From the NCBI RefSeq assembly GCF_004167665.1, contig NZ_SEWE01000004.1, forward strand, positions 124,001 to 188,000: a stretch of 64,000 nucleotides of DNA. The letters run 5' to 3'. The number at the start of each line of letters is the position of its first letter. The stretch's first letter is position 1. Made by a program: the position numbers and the translations under genes. This document shows positions 1 through 9,006 of this stretch, in pieces. The DNA comes from Hymenobacter persicinus. Lineage in GTDB: Bacteria > Bacteroidota > Bacteroidia > Cytophagales > Hymenobacteraceae. The notes under the pieces were generated by a model. The model searched no databases. It was given only the letters and a program-made list of their open reading frames with translations, and was not told the origin of the DNA.

Positions 1-2
1 TT

Positions 3-830
3 GCCACGCCCATCGACAAGTTTAAGTCGACCCCGCACGCGCGGGCGCTGCTGGCCCGGATCCGGCCCTTTGTGCTGCGCCGCACCAAGCAGCAGGTGGC
101 CGCCGAGCTGCCCGCTAAAACCGAGATGGTGGTGTACTGCGACATGGGCGAGGAGCAGCGGCAGGTGTACGAGCGTTTCCGGAAGCAGTACCGCGAATGG
201 CTCATGGGGAAGGAGCCCGAGGAGTTGCCCCAGCAGCGCCTGCACATTCTGCAGGGCCTGACCAAGCTGCGCCAGATCTGCAACTCCCCGGCGCTGCTCA
301 ACGACGAGCGGTTCTACGGCACGGCTTCGGCCAAGCTGCACCGGCTTGTGCACGAAATCGAGGACAAGGCCCCCGAGCACAAGATTCTGGTCTTTTCGCA
401 GTTTGTGGGCATGCTCAAGCTCGTGCACGCGGCCCTCACCGCGCGGGGTATTGCCACGCTCACGCTCACGGGCCAGTCGAAAATCCGCGCCGCCACGGTC
501 GAGGCCTTCCAGCAGGATCCGACGGCGCGCGTGTTCTTGATTTCGCTTAAAGCCGGGGGCACGGGCCTGAATCTGACCGAAGCCGACTACGTGTACCTCG
601 TGGACCCGTGGTGGAACCCGGCGGTGGAAAACCAGGCCATTGACCGCAGCCACCGCCTGGGCCAGACCAAGCCCGTGGTGGCCGTGCGCCTGATTTGCCC
701 CGATACGGTGGAGGAAAAAATCCAGGAGCTCCAGGCCGGCAAGCAGGAGCTGGCCTCGGATCTGATTCGCACCGACACGGCCGTGCTCAAGTCATTATCG
801 GCGGCCGAGCTGCTGACGTTGTTCAGCTAA
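3..830 (+). CDS. SNF2-family DNA helicase/ATPase, C-terminal part (5' end outside window)
   Basis: This is the last 275 residues of a Swi2/Snf2 ATP-dependent DNA translocase; the reading frame is open from base 3, so the N-terminal helicase lobe lies outside the window. An early FVLRRTKQQV motif links the two lobes. Further on are the helicase C-terminal motifs: ILVFSQFVGML, LISLKAGGTGLNL (motif V) and QAIDRSHRLGQ (motif VI, with the arginine finger). The family remodels protein-DNA complexes using ATP. The stop is followed closely by the convergent 3' end of the NERD-like gene. The family is clear; the specific partner or substrate cannot be told from this part. Confidence 0.93.
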   Translation, partial: ATPIDKFKSTPHARALLARIRPFVLRRTKQQVAAELPAKTEMVVYCDMGEEQRQVYERFRKQYREWLMGKEPEELPQQRLHILQGLTKLRQICNSPALLNDERFYGTASAKLHRLVHEIEDKAPEHKILVFSQFVGMLKLVHAALTARGIATLTLTGQSKIRAATVEAFQQDPTARVFLISLKAGGTGLNLTEADYVYLVDPWWNPAVENQAIDRSHRLGQTKPVVAVRLICPDTVEEKIQELQAGKQELASDLIRTDTAVLKSLSAAELLTLFS

Positions 831-848
831 GACCCGCGCTGCGGCCCG

Positions 849-2333
849 CTACCGGCCGGCCTCGTCGAGGTCCGGCTCCTGCACGGGGGCCAGCACCTGC
901 GAGGAGTCCCGGACTTCGGGTGCGGGACGTGGGGCTGGTTCCACCGAGTCCTGGTCGGCGTCGGCGGCCGGAATGCTGGCCTCGTCCACTGCGGAGTCAG
1001 CAGCCAGTTCATCGGCCCCGGCTTTCGCGGCTTCTTGCCCTGCCGATGAGTGGGCGCGCGGAGCAACCCTGGCCGAACGGGTCGGGGCGGGCGCGGGCCA
1101 AAACTGCCGGGTCAGGTGGGTGATGCCCCAGACGGCCGCCCCGGACCAGCCCAGCACGGCGGCCACAATAGCTACCCGGGACCATTGCAGGTGCCACTGG
1201 GCCCGCGAGGCCGGCCGGCGCGGCGCGGTACGGCTCACCGGGGGGCGCAACGGCGGGGTTGGAACGGGCCCGGCACTCTGCCCGACCCCCGGCGCGGGCG
1301 CAGTCTGCAACTGCCGGATCTGTTGGGTGAGCTGCTCGATGCGGGCATCCAGGCGCTGGTTCTGCGCCGCGGCCTCGGCCCGGGCGGCCCGTACGGCTTC
1401 GGCCAACGCCGCCTTTTCCCGGGCTTCCGCGGCCAAGCGAGCCTGCAGGGCGGCGGCTTCGGCTGCCACGGCCGGCGCCTGAGCCAGGCGGGCCTGGAGC
1501 TCGGCAATGGTTTGTTCCCGCTCGGCCTCCCGGGTGGCGGCCACCTGGCTTTGCTCGCTCAACTCGGCCCGGACCTGCTGGCGGATCTGCTCCAGTCGGG
1601 CTTTTTCCTGCTGACTGATAGCCACCGCATCCGGCGCGGGCGGGTAGCCGCCGTAGGGCGCGTCGTGGGGACTGTCCTCGGCCCCTAGCCAGCGCCAGAG
1701 CTGCCGGGCTTTCTGCTCCCAGAAGCCCGTCGGCAACGTGTTTTCGGTTTCTTCGGCCTCATCGTCCCCGGCTAATTCCCGCACCCAGGCCTGCAGGGCG
1801 GCTTCGGGCAACGTTAGCTCCGGGTGGGCCATCCGGGAAAGCTGCGCCGGCAGCCCGGGGGCGGAGTCCAGCAGCAGAAACGGTTGGGTGCCGAGGCGGG
1901 AATGCAGGTGCGCTGCCACCGTCGGCCCGAACGTGGTGGGGGCGGTAAAAAGGGCCAGGCCCGTCACCCCGGCCGGCGCCACCCGGGTGCCAAGCTGGGT
2001 GGAAAGCCAATCCGCCACGGCCGCCTGCCGCCGCGAAAATAGGCTCAGGGCTTGGTCCAGAGCTGCCGTGGCGGGGCCGGACTGCCCGTTGAGCTGCCAG
2101 GCGCCCGACACCGGATGCGCCGTGAGCTGCCCGCCATCGGGCACCAACTCCACTACCGTCAGGCTACGGGGGCGCACCAGCAGCGCGTCCAGCCGGGTGG
2201 TGCCAATGGTCAGGTTGCCCAGCAGCACGGCGGTACCCGACTCTTCTGCGTCCTCCAGGGCGGTCTGTACGGCGTCGAACTGGGCCTGCCGGGCGGGGTC
2301 GGAGAAAGGGGCGTACAGAAAGCTGTGCAGCAT
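849..2333 (-). CDS. NERD-like domain protein with coiled coil and one membrane segment
   Basis: A 494-residue protein in three parts. The N-terminal ~120 residues resemble the nuclease-related NERD fold (RLDALLVRPRSLTVVEL, then a GAWQLNG segment), but the usual VEVK-type catalytic strand reads VELV, so the Lys is missing. Residues ~255-370 are Ala/Glu/Gln/Arg-rich and predicted coiled coil. Residues ~382-405 form one hydrophobic membrane segment, followed by a Pro/Ala/Asp-rich tail. The ATG at 2333 is preferred to an upstream in-frame start at 2411, because the latter would overlap the 3' end of maf. It probably follows maf in the same transcript (38 bp gap). The NERD assignment is by motif appearance only; function unknown. 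Confidence 0.7.
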   Translation of the reverse strand: MLHSFLYAPFSDPARQAQFDAVQTALEDAEESGTAVLLGNLTIGTTRLDALLVRPRSLTVVELVPDGGQLTAHPVSGAWQLNGQSGPATAALDQALSLFSRRQAAVADWLSTQLGTRVAPAGVTGLALFTAPTTFGPTVAAHLHSRLGTQPFLLLDSAPGLPAQLSRMAHPELTLPEAALQAWVRELAGDDEAEETENTLPTGFWEQKARQLWRWLGAEDSPHDAPYGGYPPAPDAVAISQQEKARLEQIRQQVRAELSEQSQVAATREAEREQTIAELQARLAQAPAVAAEAAALQARLAAEAREKAALAEAVRAARAEAAAQNQRLDARIEQLTQQIRQLQTAPAPGVGQSAGPVPTPPLRPPVSRTAPRRPASRAQWHLQWSRVAIVAAVLGWSGAAVWGITHLTRQFWPAPAPTRSARVAPRAHSSAGQEAAKAGADELAADSAVDEASIPAADADQDSVEPAPRPAPEVRDSSQVLAPVQEPDLDEAGR

Positions 2334-2371
2334 GGGCAAGAAAGGCGCCGAAGCGGGTGGGAGGAAAGCAG

Positions 2372-2968
2372 CTACTCCGAACGGAAGCCCAGCCGGGTCA
2401 GTTCCGCCCACACCCGGTGCACGGGCAGGCCCATCACGTTAAAATAGGAGCCTTCGAGCTTGGTCACGGCCACCATCCCAATCCAGTCCTGGGCCCCGTA
2501 GGCGCCGGCTTTGTCCAGGGGCTGGTAGGTGCGCACGTAAAACTCGATTTCGGCCGCCGACAGCGGGCGGAAGTGCACCCGGGTCTGGTCCGAAAACACC
2601 GTGCGCTGCCCGTCGCCGCCGAGCAGGCACACGCCGGTGTATACCTCGTGAGCCCGGCCCTGCAGGCGGGTGAGCATGGCCCGGGCCTCGGCCTCATCGG
2701 CGGGCTTATTGAGCACGTCGTCGTCGAGGCACACGATGGTGTCGGCCGTGAGCAGCACCTCGTCGGGGGCCAGATCGGCGCGGTAGGCCTCGGCTTTGTG
2801 AGCGGCTAGGTACTCGGCCACCTCGGCCCGGCGCAGGTGGGCCGGGTAGTCCTCAGCCACTTCCCGCAAACGAATTTCGTAGCTCAGGCCCAAATCGGTG
2901 AGCAGCTGCCGGCGGCGCGGCGAGTTAGAGGCCAGGACCAGGCGCAGTGAAGGGGGTGTGGAAGGCAT
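2372..2968 (-). CDS. maf: Maf-family nucleoside triphosphate pyrophosphatase
   Basis: A 198-residue Maf/YhdE-type nucleotide pyrophosphatase, which hydrolyses dTTP/UTP or modified nucleotides to the monophosphate and so keeps them out of nucleic acids. The diagnostic N-terminal LASNSPRRRQLL loop, the Glu-rich following helix and the central TADTIV motif with the catalytic Asp are all present, and the length is normal for the family. Its first 44 bases overlap the 3' end of the DUF1015 gene in another frame, which suggests translational coupling. Which subfamily (dTTP/UTP or m7GTP) it belongs to cannot be fixed by eye. Confidence 0.93.
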   Translation of the reverse strand: MPSTPPSLRLVLASNSPRRRQLLTDLGLSYEIRLREVAEDYPAHLRRAEVAEYLAAHKAEAYRADLAPDEVLLTADTIVCLDDDVLNKPADEAEARAMLTRLQGRAHEVYTGVCLLGGDGQRTVFSDQTRVHFRPLSAAEIEFYVRTYQPLDKAGAYGAQDWIGMVAVTKLEGSYFNVMGLPVHRVWAELTRLGFRSE

Positions 2969-4256
2969 GAGCGTTTTCGTCGTCGCGGATGGAAGTGAAC
3001 AAGAATCCGCCGATGGTTTTGGGGTAGAAGAACGTGGACTTGGGTGGCATCACGGCCCCGGAGTGGCACACGCGCTCCACTTCCTCCATACTCACCTCAT
3101 TCACGATGAGGGCGGCGCGGGCCTCGCCGCGGTCCACGCGGGTCAGGCACTCGGAGAAGTTGCGCACGTAGGCCACCCCGGGCCAGGTCCGCTGGGCGTC
3201 GGGTCCCACGATGCCGAGCACCTTTTCGAGCACGAAGAAGTGCAGCACCGTCAGATCCAGGGCCTTGACCTCGGCCGTCGTGTCCCAGTTGAGCTGCTCG
3301 TGCACCTCGGGCCGCAGCCGCAGCTTGTAGGCCTGCCCGCTTAAGTAGAGCCCGAAGGCCCAGGGCTTGCCGGCAATCAGCTCGGGCAGGTCGTAGGCGT
3401 CGTCCTTGGGCACCACGGTAAAGTAGGGCTCCAGCCGGGCCAGAAAGTCCGCGTCCGCCAGGTCGTTGGGCAGTTCGAGCAGCAGGCGGTGGGTGGGCAG
3501 AATGCGCAGATCGTCGGCGGCCGCGTTGGTCAGATACATCAGGTGGAAGTTCCAGGGCTCCTGCCCGGTGGCCGCGGGGTCGGCGGCCAGGCGGGCCTGC
3601 CGGTAGGCCAGGGAGCCTTCGTAGCGGTGGTGGCCGTCGGCCAGAATCACCTCCCGGCTCGCCAGAATCTGCTGAAACCGCCGGATAATGGCCGCATCCT
3701 GAATCACGGCCAGCACGTCGCGGGCACCCTGGTAGTCTTCCTCGGTCTGGTAGAGCGGGTCCTGAATGGCCTCATCGAGGTAGCGCTCCAGCTCGAAGGC
3801 GTCGTCGCGGTACAGGCCGTGGGTGGCGCTGGTCTGAAACTGGGTGCGGGCCAGCAGCTCGGCCCGGTCGTTGACGGCGGCGGGCAGGGTGTTTTCGTGG
3901 CGCAGCACCACGTTTTCGCTCCAGTCGTAGGCCCGGATGTGGCACATAAAGCCCTTGCGGCAATACTCGCGGGGGCTGCCCGGCAGCCGGAAATACTGGT
4001 AGTAGGCGTAAATCCCGGGCAGCTCGTCCTGGCGCAGCACCCCCGACTGCTGCCACTGCGTGAGCCGGACCAGGGCTGCGCCGGCCGCATCCTCGCCCCG
4101 GGGCACGGAGAGATGAATGCTGTTCAACGGGTTGCGGTAGAGGGCCTCCCGCTGCTTGGCCGACACCACGTCGAACAGCGGCGACACGTACTCATCGATC
4201 TGGGCGCTGAGCTCGGCATTGTAGCGCCAGCCCCGCACGGGTTGAATTTCAGCCAA
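2925..4256 (-). CDS. DUF1015 (COG4198-type) protein
   Basis: A 443-residue DUF1015 protein, recognised by the N-terminal VRGWRYN and YDVVS-like region (EYVSPLFDVVSAKQREALY), the SIHLSVPRGED segment, and the central ADGHHRYEGSLAYR motif, which is the family hallmark. Function is not established; homologues often lie near serine or PLP genes in Bacteroidota, and here pdxH is the next gene upstream. There is no in-frame ATG before the first conserved residues, so translation probably begins at the TTG at 4256 (reads MAEIQPVRGW). The 3' end overlaps maf by 44 bp. Confidence 0.88.
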   Translation of the reverse strand: MAEIQPVRGWRYNAELSAQIDEYVSPLFDVVSAKQREALYRNPLNSIHLSVPRGEDAAGAALVRLTQWQQSGVLRQDELPGIYAYYQYFRLPGSPREYCRKGFMCHIRAYDWSENVVLRHENTLPAAVNDRAELLARTQFQTSATHGLYRDDAFELERYLDEAIQDPLYQTEEDYQGARDVLAVIQDAAIIRRFQQILASREVILADGHHRYEGSLAYRQARLAADPAATGQEPWNFHLMYLTNAAADDLRILPTHRLLLELPNDLADADFLARLEPYFTVVPKDDAYDLPELIAGKPWAFGLYLSGQAYKLRLRPEVHEQLNWDTTAEVKALDLTVLHFFVLEKVLGIVGPDAQRTWPGVAYVRNFSECLTRVDRGEARAALIVNEVSMEEVERVCHSGAVMPPKSTFFYPKTIGGFLFTSIRDDENAHAFHTPFTAPGPGL

Positions 4257-4259
4257 ACT

Positions 4260-4359
4260 GTGAAATAGTGAAGTAGTGAGATAGGGATTCAGGGATGTAG
4301 CGAATTAGTGTACGGGGTAGTCGCGCAGGCAGCACAACTTCACCATCCCACTATTTCAC
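4260..4359. repeat. Intra-operon palindrome made of GTGAAATA-type words
   Basis: The DUF1015-pdxH spacer holds an inverted repeat. The left arm GTGAAATAGTG (4260-4270) is matched exactly by CACTATTTCAC (4349-4359). Both arms continue as degenerate 8-base words (GTGAAGTA, GTGAGATA; CTTCACCA and similar). The whole spacer could fold into a long imperfect hairpin in the transcript. Its words resemble those in the exbB-exbD spacer. Not a terminator: there is no U tract. Confidence 0.75.
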
Positions 4360-4361
4360 CG

Positions 4362-5012
4362 TCAGGGGGCCAGGCGGGTCAGGTGCCAGGTGTTGTCCTG
4401 CCACTCGTACACAATCCGGTCGTGCAGGCGGCTGGGGCGACCCTGCCAGAACTCCACCCGGTGGGGCCGCAGGATGTAGCCACCCCAGTGCGCGGGGCGG
4501 GGCAGGGGCTCCTGACCCGCGAAACGCGCTTCCACGGCGTGCTCGAGCTGCTCAAGTTCCTGGCGGCTGCCGATGGGCTGACTCTGGGGTGAGGCCCAGG
4601 CCCCGACCTGGCTGCTCCGGGGCCGGCTCTGGAAATACTCGGTCGAGAGCTGCGCGGGCGCCTTTTCCACCCGGCCTTCCACCCGCACCTGCCGCTCCAG
4701 GCCGGGCCAGAAAAAGGTGAGGGCCGCCAGCGGGTGGGCCGCCAGGTCGTGGCCCTTGCGGCTGTGGTAGTTGGTGTAAAACAAAAAGCCCGCGTCGTCG
4801 GGCAGGCCCTTGAGCAGCACAATGCGGGCCGAGGGCTGGCCGGCGGCGTCCACCGTGGCCAGCGTCATGGCCGCGGGCTCGTCGAGGCGGGCGGCCAGGG
4901 CTTCGTCGAGCCAGGCCCGGAACTGGGGCACGGCCGCGGGCAGCACGTCGGCTTCCGAGAGGGTGCGCTGGGCGTAGGTCTGGCGCAGGTCGGCCAGTTG
5001 TTGGTCAGTCAT
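4362..5012 (-). CDS. pdxH: Pyridoxamine/pyridoxine 5'-phosphate oxidase
   Basis: A 216-residue FMN-dependent oxidase that converts PNP or PMP to pyridoxal 5'-phosphate, the last step of PLP synthesis and salvage. Family landmarks: [22 protein letters not shown] (FMN site), [32 protein letters not shown], the substrate loop [17 protein letters not shown], and the C-terminal [16 protein letters not shown] followed by LAP. Length is standard. It is divergent from the YqgE gene and upstream of DUF1015-maf on the same strand. Confidence 0.96.
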   Translation of the reverse strand: MTDQQLADLRQTYAQRTLSEADVLPAAVPQFRAWLDEALAARLDEPAAMTLATVDAAGQPSARIVLLKGLPDDAGFLFYTNYHSRKGHDLAAHPLAALTFFWPGLERQVRVEGRVEKAPAQLSTEYFQSRPRSSQVGAWASPQSQPIGSRQELEQLEHAVEARFAGQEPLPRPAHWGGYILRPHRVEFWQGRPSRLHDRIVYEWQDNTWHLTRLAP

Positions 5013-5248
5013 TCGGCAGTACCGGGAAAGAAGACGGGCGTAAATCCGCCGGGGCGGAGCGTTTCGGGCTGCAAGGTAACATATTGGGGCAAGGTCGGGA
5101 ACCCAACGCTTATTGCCGAACGTAAGGATAGGGCAAGCGCAGTGCCGACAACCCAGCCGGGCCGGTGCTTGTTATCAGGCTGGCCCCGCCCGGGCCGCGG
5201 GCCGGCTCCCGGCGCCCCCGCATTCCCTCATCCTTTGCTCTTCCGCTT

Positions 5249-5815
5249 ATGCCCCGGCTCCGCGACGGTAGTTTACTGATATCCCAACCCTTTCTGGGCG
5301 ACCCCAACTTCGAGCGCACGGTAGTGCTGCTGTGCCGTCATACCGAGGAGGAAGGCTCTTTTGGCTTGGTGCTAAACCGGGACTCCACCCTGCGCTTGGG
5401 CGACGTGCTCGAACTGCCCGGCGGCGACGCTTCCCCGGCCGCCGCCCTGCCCCTGGGCCTGGGCGGCCCCGTGCAGCCCGACACGCTGCACTACCTGCAC
5501 CACCGCGCCGACCTTCCCAACGCCGTCAGCTTGGGGCAGGACGTGTACTGGGGCGGTGACTTTGGCGTGCTGCTCGGCCTGCTGCTCAGCGGCGAGCTGG
5601 GCCCCGACGAAGTACGCCTGTACGTGGGCTATTCGGGCTGGACGGCGGGTCAGCTGGGGGAGGAAGTCAAGGAAAATGTTTGGATAGTGCATCCTAATGC
5701 TGCCGGGAAAGTATTTACTTTGGATAATGATGCCTTCTGGCGCGCCATTCTGCGCGAAAAAGGAGGGCGCTTCCGCGTGCTGTCCAACTATCCCACGGAC
5801 CCCCGCCTCAACTAA
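5249..5815 (+). CDS. YqgE/AlgH family protein
   Basis: A 188-residue YqgE/AlgH (DUF179) protein. The start at 5249 gives MPRLRDGSLLISQPFLGDP, which matches the family beginning; upstream in-frame codons give a Pro/Arg-rich stretch unlike the family. Other landmarks are FGLVLNR, LGLGGPVQPDTLHYLH and the C-terminal GYSGWTAGQLGEEV. The molecular role is unsettled; AlgH affects alginate synthesis in Pseudomonas, but that function cannot be transferred here. It is followed 59 bp later by the DUF349 gene. Confidence 0.92.
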   Translation: MPRLRDGSLLISQPFLGDPNFERTVVLLCRHTEEEGSFGLVLNRDSTLRLGDVLELPGGDASPAAALPLGLGGPVQPDTLHYLHHRADLPNAVSLGQDVYWGGDFGVLLGLLLSGELGPDEVRLYVGYSGWTAGQLGEEVKENVWIVHPNAAGKVFTLDNDAFWRAILREKGGRFRVLSNYPTDPRLN

Positions 5816-5874
5816 CTCTGCCTTTCGCCTTCGCGCCTCCACTGCCGGTTCCGTCCGGCCTTTCTCCCTGACTT

Positions 5875-8280
5875 ATGCTACCCGAAAACGATAACGCCGC
5901 CCCGAACCAGTCCAGCCAGCAGCCGGAGGAGTCGCCCATGAGCATCTTCGAGCGCCGCCTGGCTGAGATTCAGGCCCGCCAGAACGCCGGATCGGCTCCC
6001 GCTGCCTCCGCGGCGGACACTCCCGCGGCCCCCGAAGCGGCTGTGGCCTCGACTACCACCGACGAAATTACGGAACGCCCCGCCCAGGGCGCGGCCGTCG
6101 CCGCCGGCGAGCCCGCTGGTGCCGGCACGGCCGAAGCTCCTGCCGACGCCACGCCCGCTGCGGAGCCCCTGCCCGCCGCCGAGCCGGTTGCCTCGGAGCC
6201 GCTGGCCCGGGCCGAGAGCCACTACGGTAGCCAGAACCCCGGTGTGGAAAGTGCCCACGCCGCCGAAGTAGCAGCCCAGCCCGCGGCTGAAGTTGGCACC
6301 CCAACCCCGGCCGAAGCGGAATCCGCTACCGAGTCCACTGCTGCCGAAACGGAAGCGGCCGAGCCGTCCCAGCCCGCCGGCGTTGAGCCTGCCGCCGTAT
6401 TCCCGCTGGCTTCCGCCGAAGACCTGGACACCGCGCCGATGGGCGTAGCGTCGCTGCCGACTTCGGCCAACGCCTCGGCCACAGAAGCCGCCGCCGAAGC
6501 CGAAGCGCTGCCGCCGTCGGAAGAGGAAGAAGAGTACGTGCCCGAAACTCCCGCCCCGGATTTCGCTCACCTTGACCTGTCCAGCCAAGTGGCCTACTTG
6601 CTCACGCTGCTGCGCCGCGCCGATGCTCGCCAGAACCGTAAGCAGATCTTCGACCTCTACCGCCAGTACGAAACCGCGCTTGGCACCGAGCGCACGGCCG
6701 CCCGCCAGCGCTTCACCGAGCAGGGGGGCGAAAGCGACGATTTTGCCTATAACGGCCCCGAAGGCCACGCCGAACTGACCAAAGCCCTGCAAGAGTTCCG
6801 CGAAAGCCGGGCCCGCGACGCGAAGGCCGAAGACGAGCAACGTGGCAAAAACCTGGCTCATAAGCAGTACCTGCTGTCCCAGCTGCGCCAGCTCATTGAG
6901 TCAGCCGAAACCAAGGACAGTTCGGTACGCATCAAAGCCCTGCAAACCGACTGGAAAGCCACTGGCCCCGTCCCGCAGAAAGATGCCCAGGAACTGTGGA
7001 ACAGCTACCACGCTCTGCTGGACATGTACTACAACAACCGCGGGCTGTTCTTCGAGATGAAAGAGCTGGACCGCCGGCGCAACCTCGAAGCCAAGGAGGC
7101 CCTCGTGGTTCGGGCCGAGACCCTGGTAGAGCAGCCCAGCATCAACAAGGCCCTGCAGGAGCTGCGCCAGCTCCACGAGGACTGGAAGCACGTGGGCCCC
7201 GTGCCCAACGAGCAGCGTGACCCCATCTGGAACCGTTTCCTGGCCGCTTCGGAGAAGATTCACGACCGTAAGAAGGAATTCCTGAATGCCCGCACGGCCC
7301 AGGAAACGGCTAATCTGACCCGTAAAACGGCTATTCTGGAGCAGATCAAGCCCTACGCCGAGTTCCAGACGGAGCGCGTGAACGAGTGGCGGGCCAAAAC
7401 CGACGAGCTGCAAAAGCTCAAGGAGGAATGGGATGCCGCCGGCCTCGTGCCCCGCGACAAAGCCGAGCAACTCAACAAGCAGTTTTGGGGCGCCTACAAA
7501 GGCTTCTTTCAGCGCAAAAATCAATTCTTCAAGTCTCTGGATGAGGAGAAGAATGCCAACCTGAAGCGCAAGCTCGACCTCTGCGAACAGGCCGAAGCGG
7601 CGCTGGCCAATCCCAATTGGGAGGAAGGCCGCGAGATTGTAATCCGTTTGCAAAAGGAGTGGAAGCTCATCGGCCGGGTGCCCGAAAAGCAGTCGGACAA
7701 GGTCTGGAACCGCTTCCGCACCGCCTGCGACTCCTTCTTCGAACGTAAAAATGAGGAAGCTAAGCAGCGCGTGCAGCAGGCCCAGCAGGTGTCGCAGGAG
7801 CAAGCTACCCACCTCGACCGGGTAGCGGAGGCCGTGGCGGCCCTTACGGCAGATGAGCCCGGCACCCTGGCCGGCTTCCAGCAGCACGTGGCCGACTGGC
7901 GCGCCTTCGACAGCGCCGCCGGTGGGGCTCGGGGTGCCTCGGAACGGGCGGAGGAGAAATTCCAGGCGCTGATGGGCAAATACCTGGATTCGGTGCCCGG
8001 CCTCACCTACGCCGAGCGCACCGACCTGCTGTTTCAGCTGCAGGTGGAACGTCTCAAGTCCAGCGCCGACTCCCAGCAGGCTCTCTACAAAAAGGAGCAA
8101 GCCCTGCGCCGGGATATCAACGAGCTGGAAAATGACATTGCCACCCTGCAAACCAACTTGGAGTTCTTTGCCCGCTCGAAGAATGCCAGCCAGCTGCGCG
8201 AAGAGTATCAGGGCCGCATAGATGAGGCCAAATCCCGCATCGAGGGCCTGAAGCGCCAGCTGAAAATCGTGCGCAGCTAA
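5875..8280 (+). CDS. DUF349 repeat protein with long acidic/Ala-rich N-terminus
   Basis: An 801-residue cytoplasmic protein. Residues 1-215 are low-complexity, rich in Ala, Glu, Pro and Thr. From about 220 it is helical and charged, with four DUF349 repeats marked by W-x3-G-x-VP motifs: WKATGPVP (~360), WKHVGPVP (~437), WDAAGLVP (~519) and WKLIGRVP (~596), a spacing of about 77-81 residues. The end (~700-801) is coiled coil. DUF349 function is unknown. An alternative start is the internal ATG of MSIFERRLAEIQARQ at 5938. A strong hairpin terminator follows directly. Confidence 0.9.
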   Translation: MLPENDNAAPNQSSQQPEESPMSIFERRLAEIQARQNAGSAPAASAADTPAAPEAAVASTTTDEITERPAQGAAVAAGEPAGAGTAEAPADATPAAEPLPAAEPVASEPLARAESHYGSQNPGVESAHAAEVAAQPAAEVGTPTPAEAESATESTAAETEAAEPSQPAGVEPAAVFPLASAEDLDTAPMGVASLPTSANASATEAAAEAEALPPSEEEEEYVPETPAPDFAHLDLSSQVAYLLTLLRRADARQNRKQIFDLYRQYETALGTERTAARQRFTEQGGESDDFAYNGPEGHAELTKALQEFRESRARDAKAEDEQRGKNLAHKQYLLSQLRQLIESAETKDSSVRIKALQTDWKATGPVPQKDAQELWNSYHALLDMYYNNRGLFFEMKELDRRRNLEAKEALVVRAETLVEQPSINKALQELRQLHEDWKHVGPVPNEQRDPIWNRFLAASEKIHDRKKEFLNARTAQETANLTRKTAILEQIKPYAEFQTERVNEWRAKTDELQKLKEEWDAAGLVPRDKAEQLNKQFWGAYKGFFQRKNQFFKSLDEEKNANLKRKLDLCEQAEAALANPNWEEGREIVIRLQKEWKLIGRVPEKQSDKVWNRFRTACDSFFERKNEEAKQRVQQAQQVSQEQATHLDRVAEAVAALTADEPGTLAGFQQHVADWRAFDSAAGGARGASERAEEKFQALMGKYLDSVPGLTYAERTDLLFQLQVERLKSSADSQQALYKKEQALRRDINELENDIATLQTNLEFFARSKNASQLREEYQGRIDEAKSRIEGLKRQLKIVRS

Positions 8281-8297
8281 GCTCGTTCTGTAGACCA

Positions 8298-8336
8298 GTA
8301 TAAAAAAAGGCTCCGCTCCGGGGCCTTTTTTTATAC
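8298..8336. terminator. Intrinsic terminator after the DUF349 gene
   Basis: A near-perfect inverted repeat: GTATAAAAAAAGGCTCC pairs with GGGGCCTTTTTTTATAC around a short loop, with one G-U type pair. It has A and T tracts on both sides, so it can work in either direction. Confidence 0.9.
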
Positions 8337-8476
8337 TTACTCCGGTATGGGTTGGCAGCAATCCAAGAGGCTTGTGGTCAGGGAAAACCTGGCTTTACCA
8401 GCGGCACTGGGACGTGTTAAAAGCAGTTTCTATCTAACCTTGGGGCCGCCACCCGATAAAATATAGTCCGGCAGGA

Positions 8477-8507
8477 ATTGCAGATTTGGGCGGGATGAGT
8501 AATTTTG
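8477..8507 (+). promoter_or_regulatory. Bacteroidota-type promoter for tRNA-Thr
   Basis: A TTG-type -33 element (ATTG, 8477-8480) and a perfect TAnnTTTG -7 element (TAATTTTG, 8500-8507), separated by 19 bases. The predicted start is about 6-8 bases before the tRNA 5' end. This is the best-formed promoter in the window. Confidence 0.8.
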
Positions 8508-8519
8508 CACCACCAATTC

Positions 8520-8592
<73 letters not shown>

Positions 8593-8602
8593 CATTGCTT
8601 GT

Positions 8603-8641
8603 AAAACCCCTTGTAAATCAAGTATTTACAAGGGGTTTTTT
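8603..8641 (+). terminator. Intrinsic terminator after tRNA-Thr
   Basis: The stem AACCCCTTGTAAAT pairs with ATTTACAAGGGGTT and is followed by a T run. It lies 11 bases past the tRNA. Confidence 0.92.
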
Positions 8642-8749
8642 GTTGGTGCGCCCGTTTGAGGTACAGCGCCATAGCCAACTGTGTCGGGGAGCAATCCGCT
8701 GAGGTGGGGCGCTGCGTAGGTACGAGCAGAGGTTTTTACGTGCCGAGCC

Positions 8750-9004
8750 ATGCTAAACGTCAATGTACCTGTGCGTGCCCATGTGGAGCGGACCGCCGAC
8801 CGCCTGCTGATTGCCATCACCGCGGCCATAAGCCCGATTCCCTGGCGAATGGAGCTGTTGCGGACAACCTGGAAAAGTCTGGGCACGGCCCTATCTGCCG
8901 CCTACGTGGCCGACTGCTACCTGAGTGCCCATCCCCACGCCCGGCCGCGCCTGGACCGAGCCTGCCTCGTATCGGTTATCCAGCTGACTATGCCCGCAGG
9001 CTAA
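8750..9004 (+). CDS. Possible small hypothetical protein
   Basis: An ATG-started open frame of 84 codons, the best candidate in the 365-bp space between the tRNA terminator and the STAS-like gene. The middle has a modest hydrophobic helix (LLIAITAAISPIPW). There is no recognisable domain, and no clear promoter was seen. It is convergent with the next gene, with the two stops only 2 bases apart. It may be real or just an open frame in GC-rich DNA; if it is not a gene, the region 8642-9006 holds nothing else that I can see. Confidence 0.33.
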   Translation: MLNVNVPVRAHVERTADRLLIAITAAISPIPWRMELLRTTWKSLGTALSAAYVADCYLSAHPHARPRLDRACLVSVIQLTMPAG

Positions 9005-9006
9005 GC

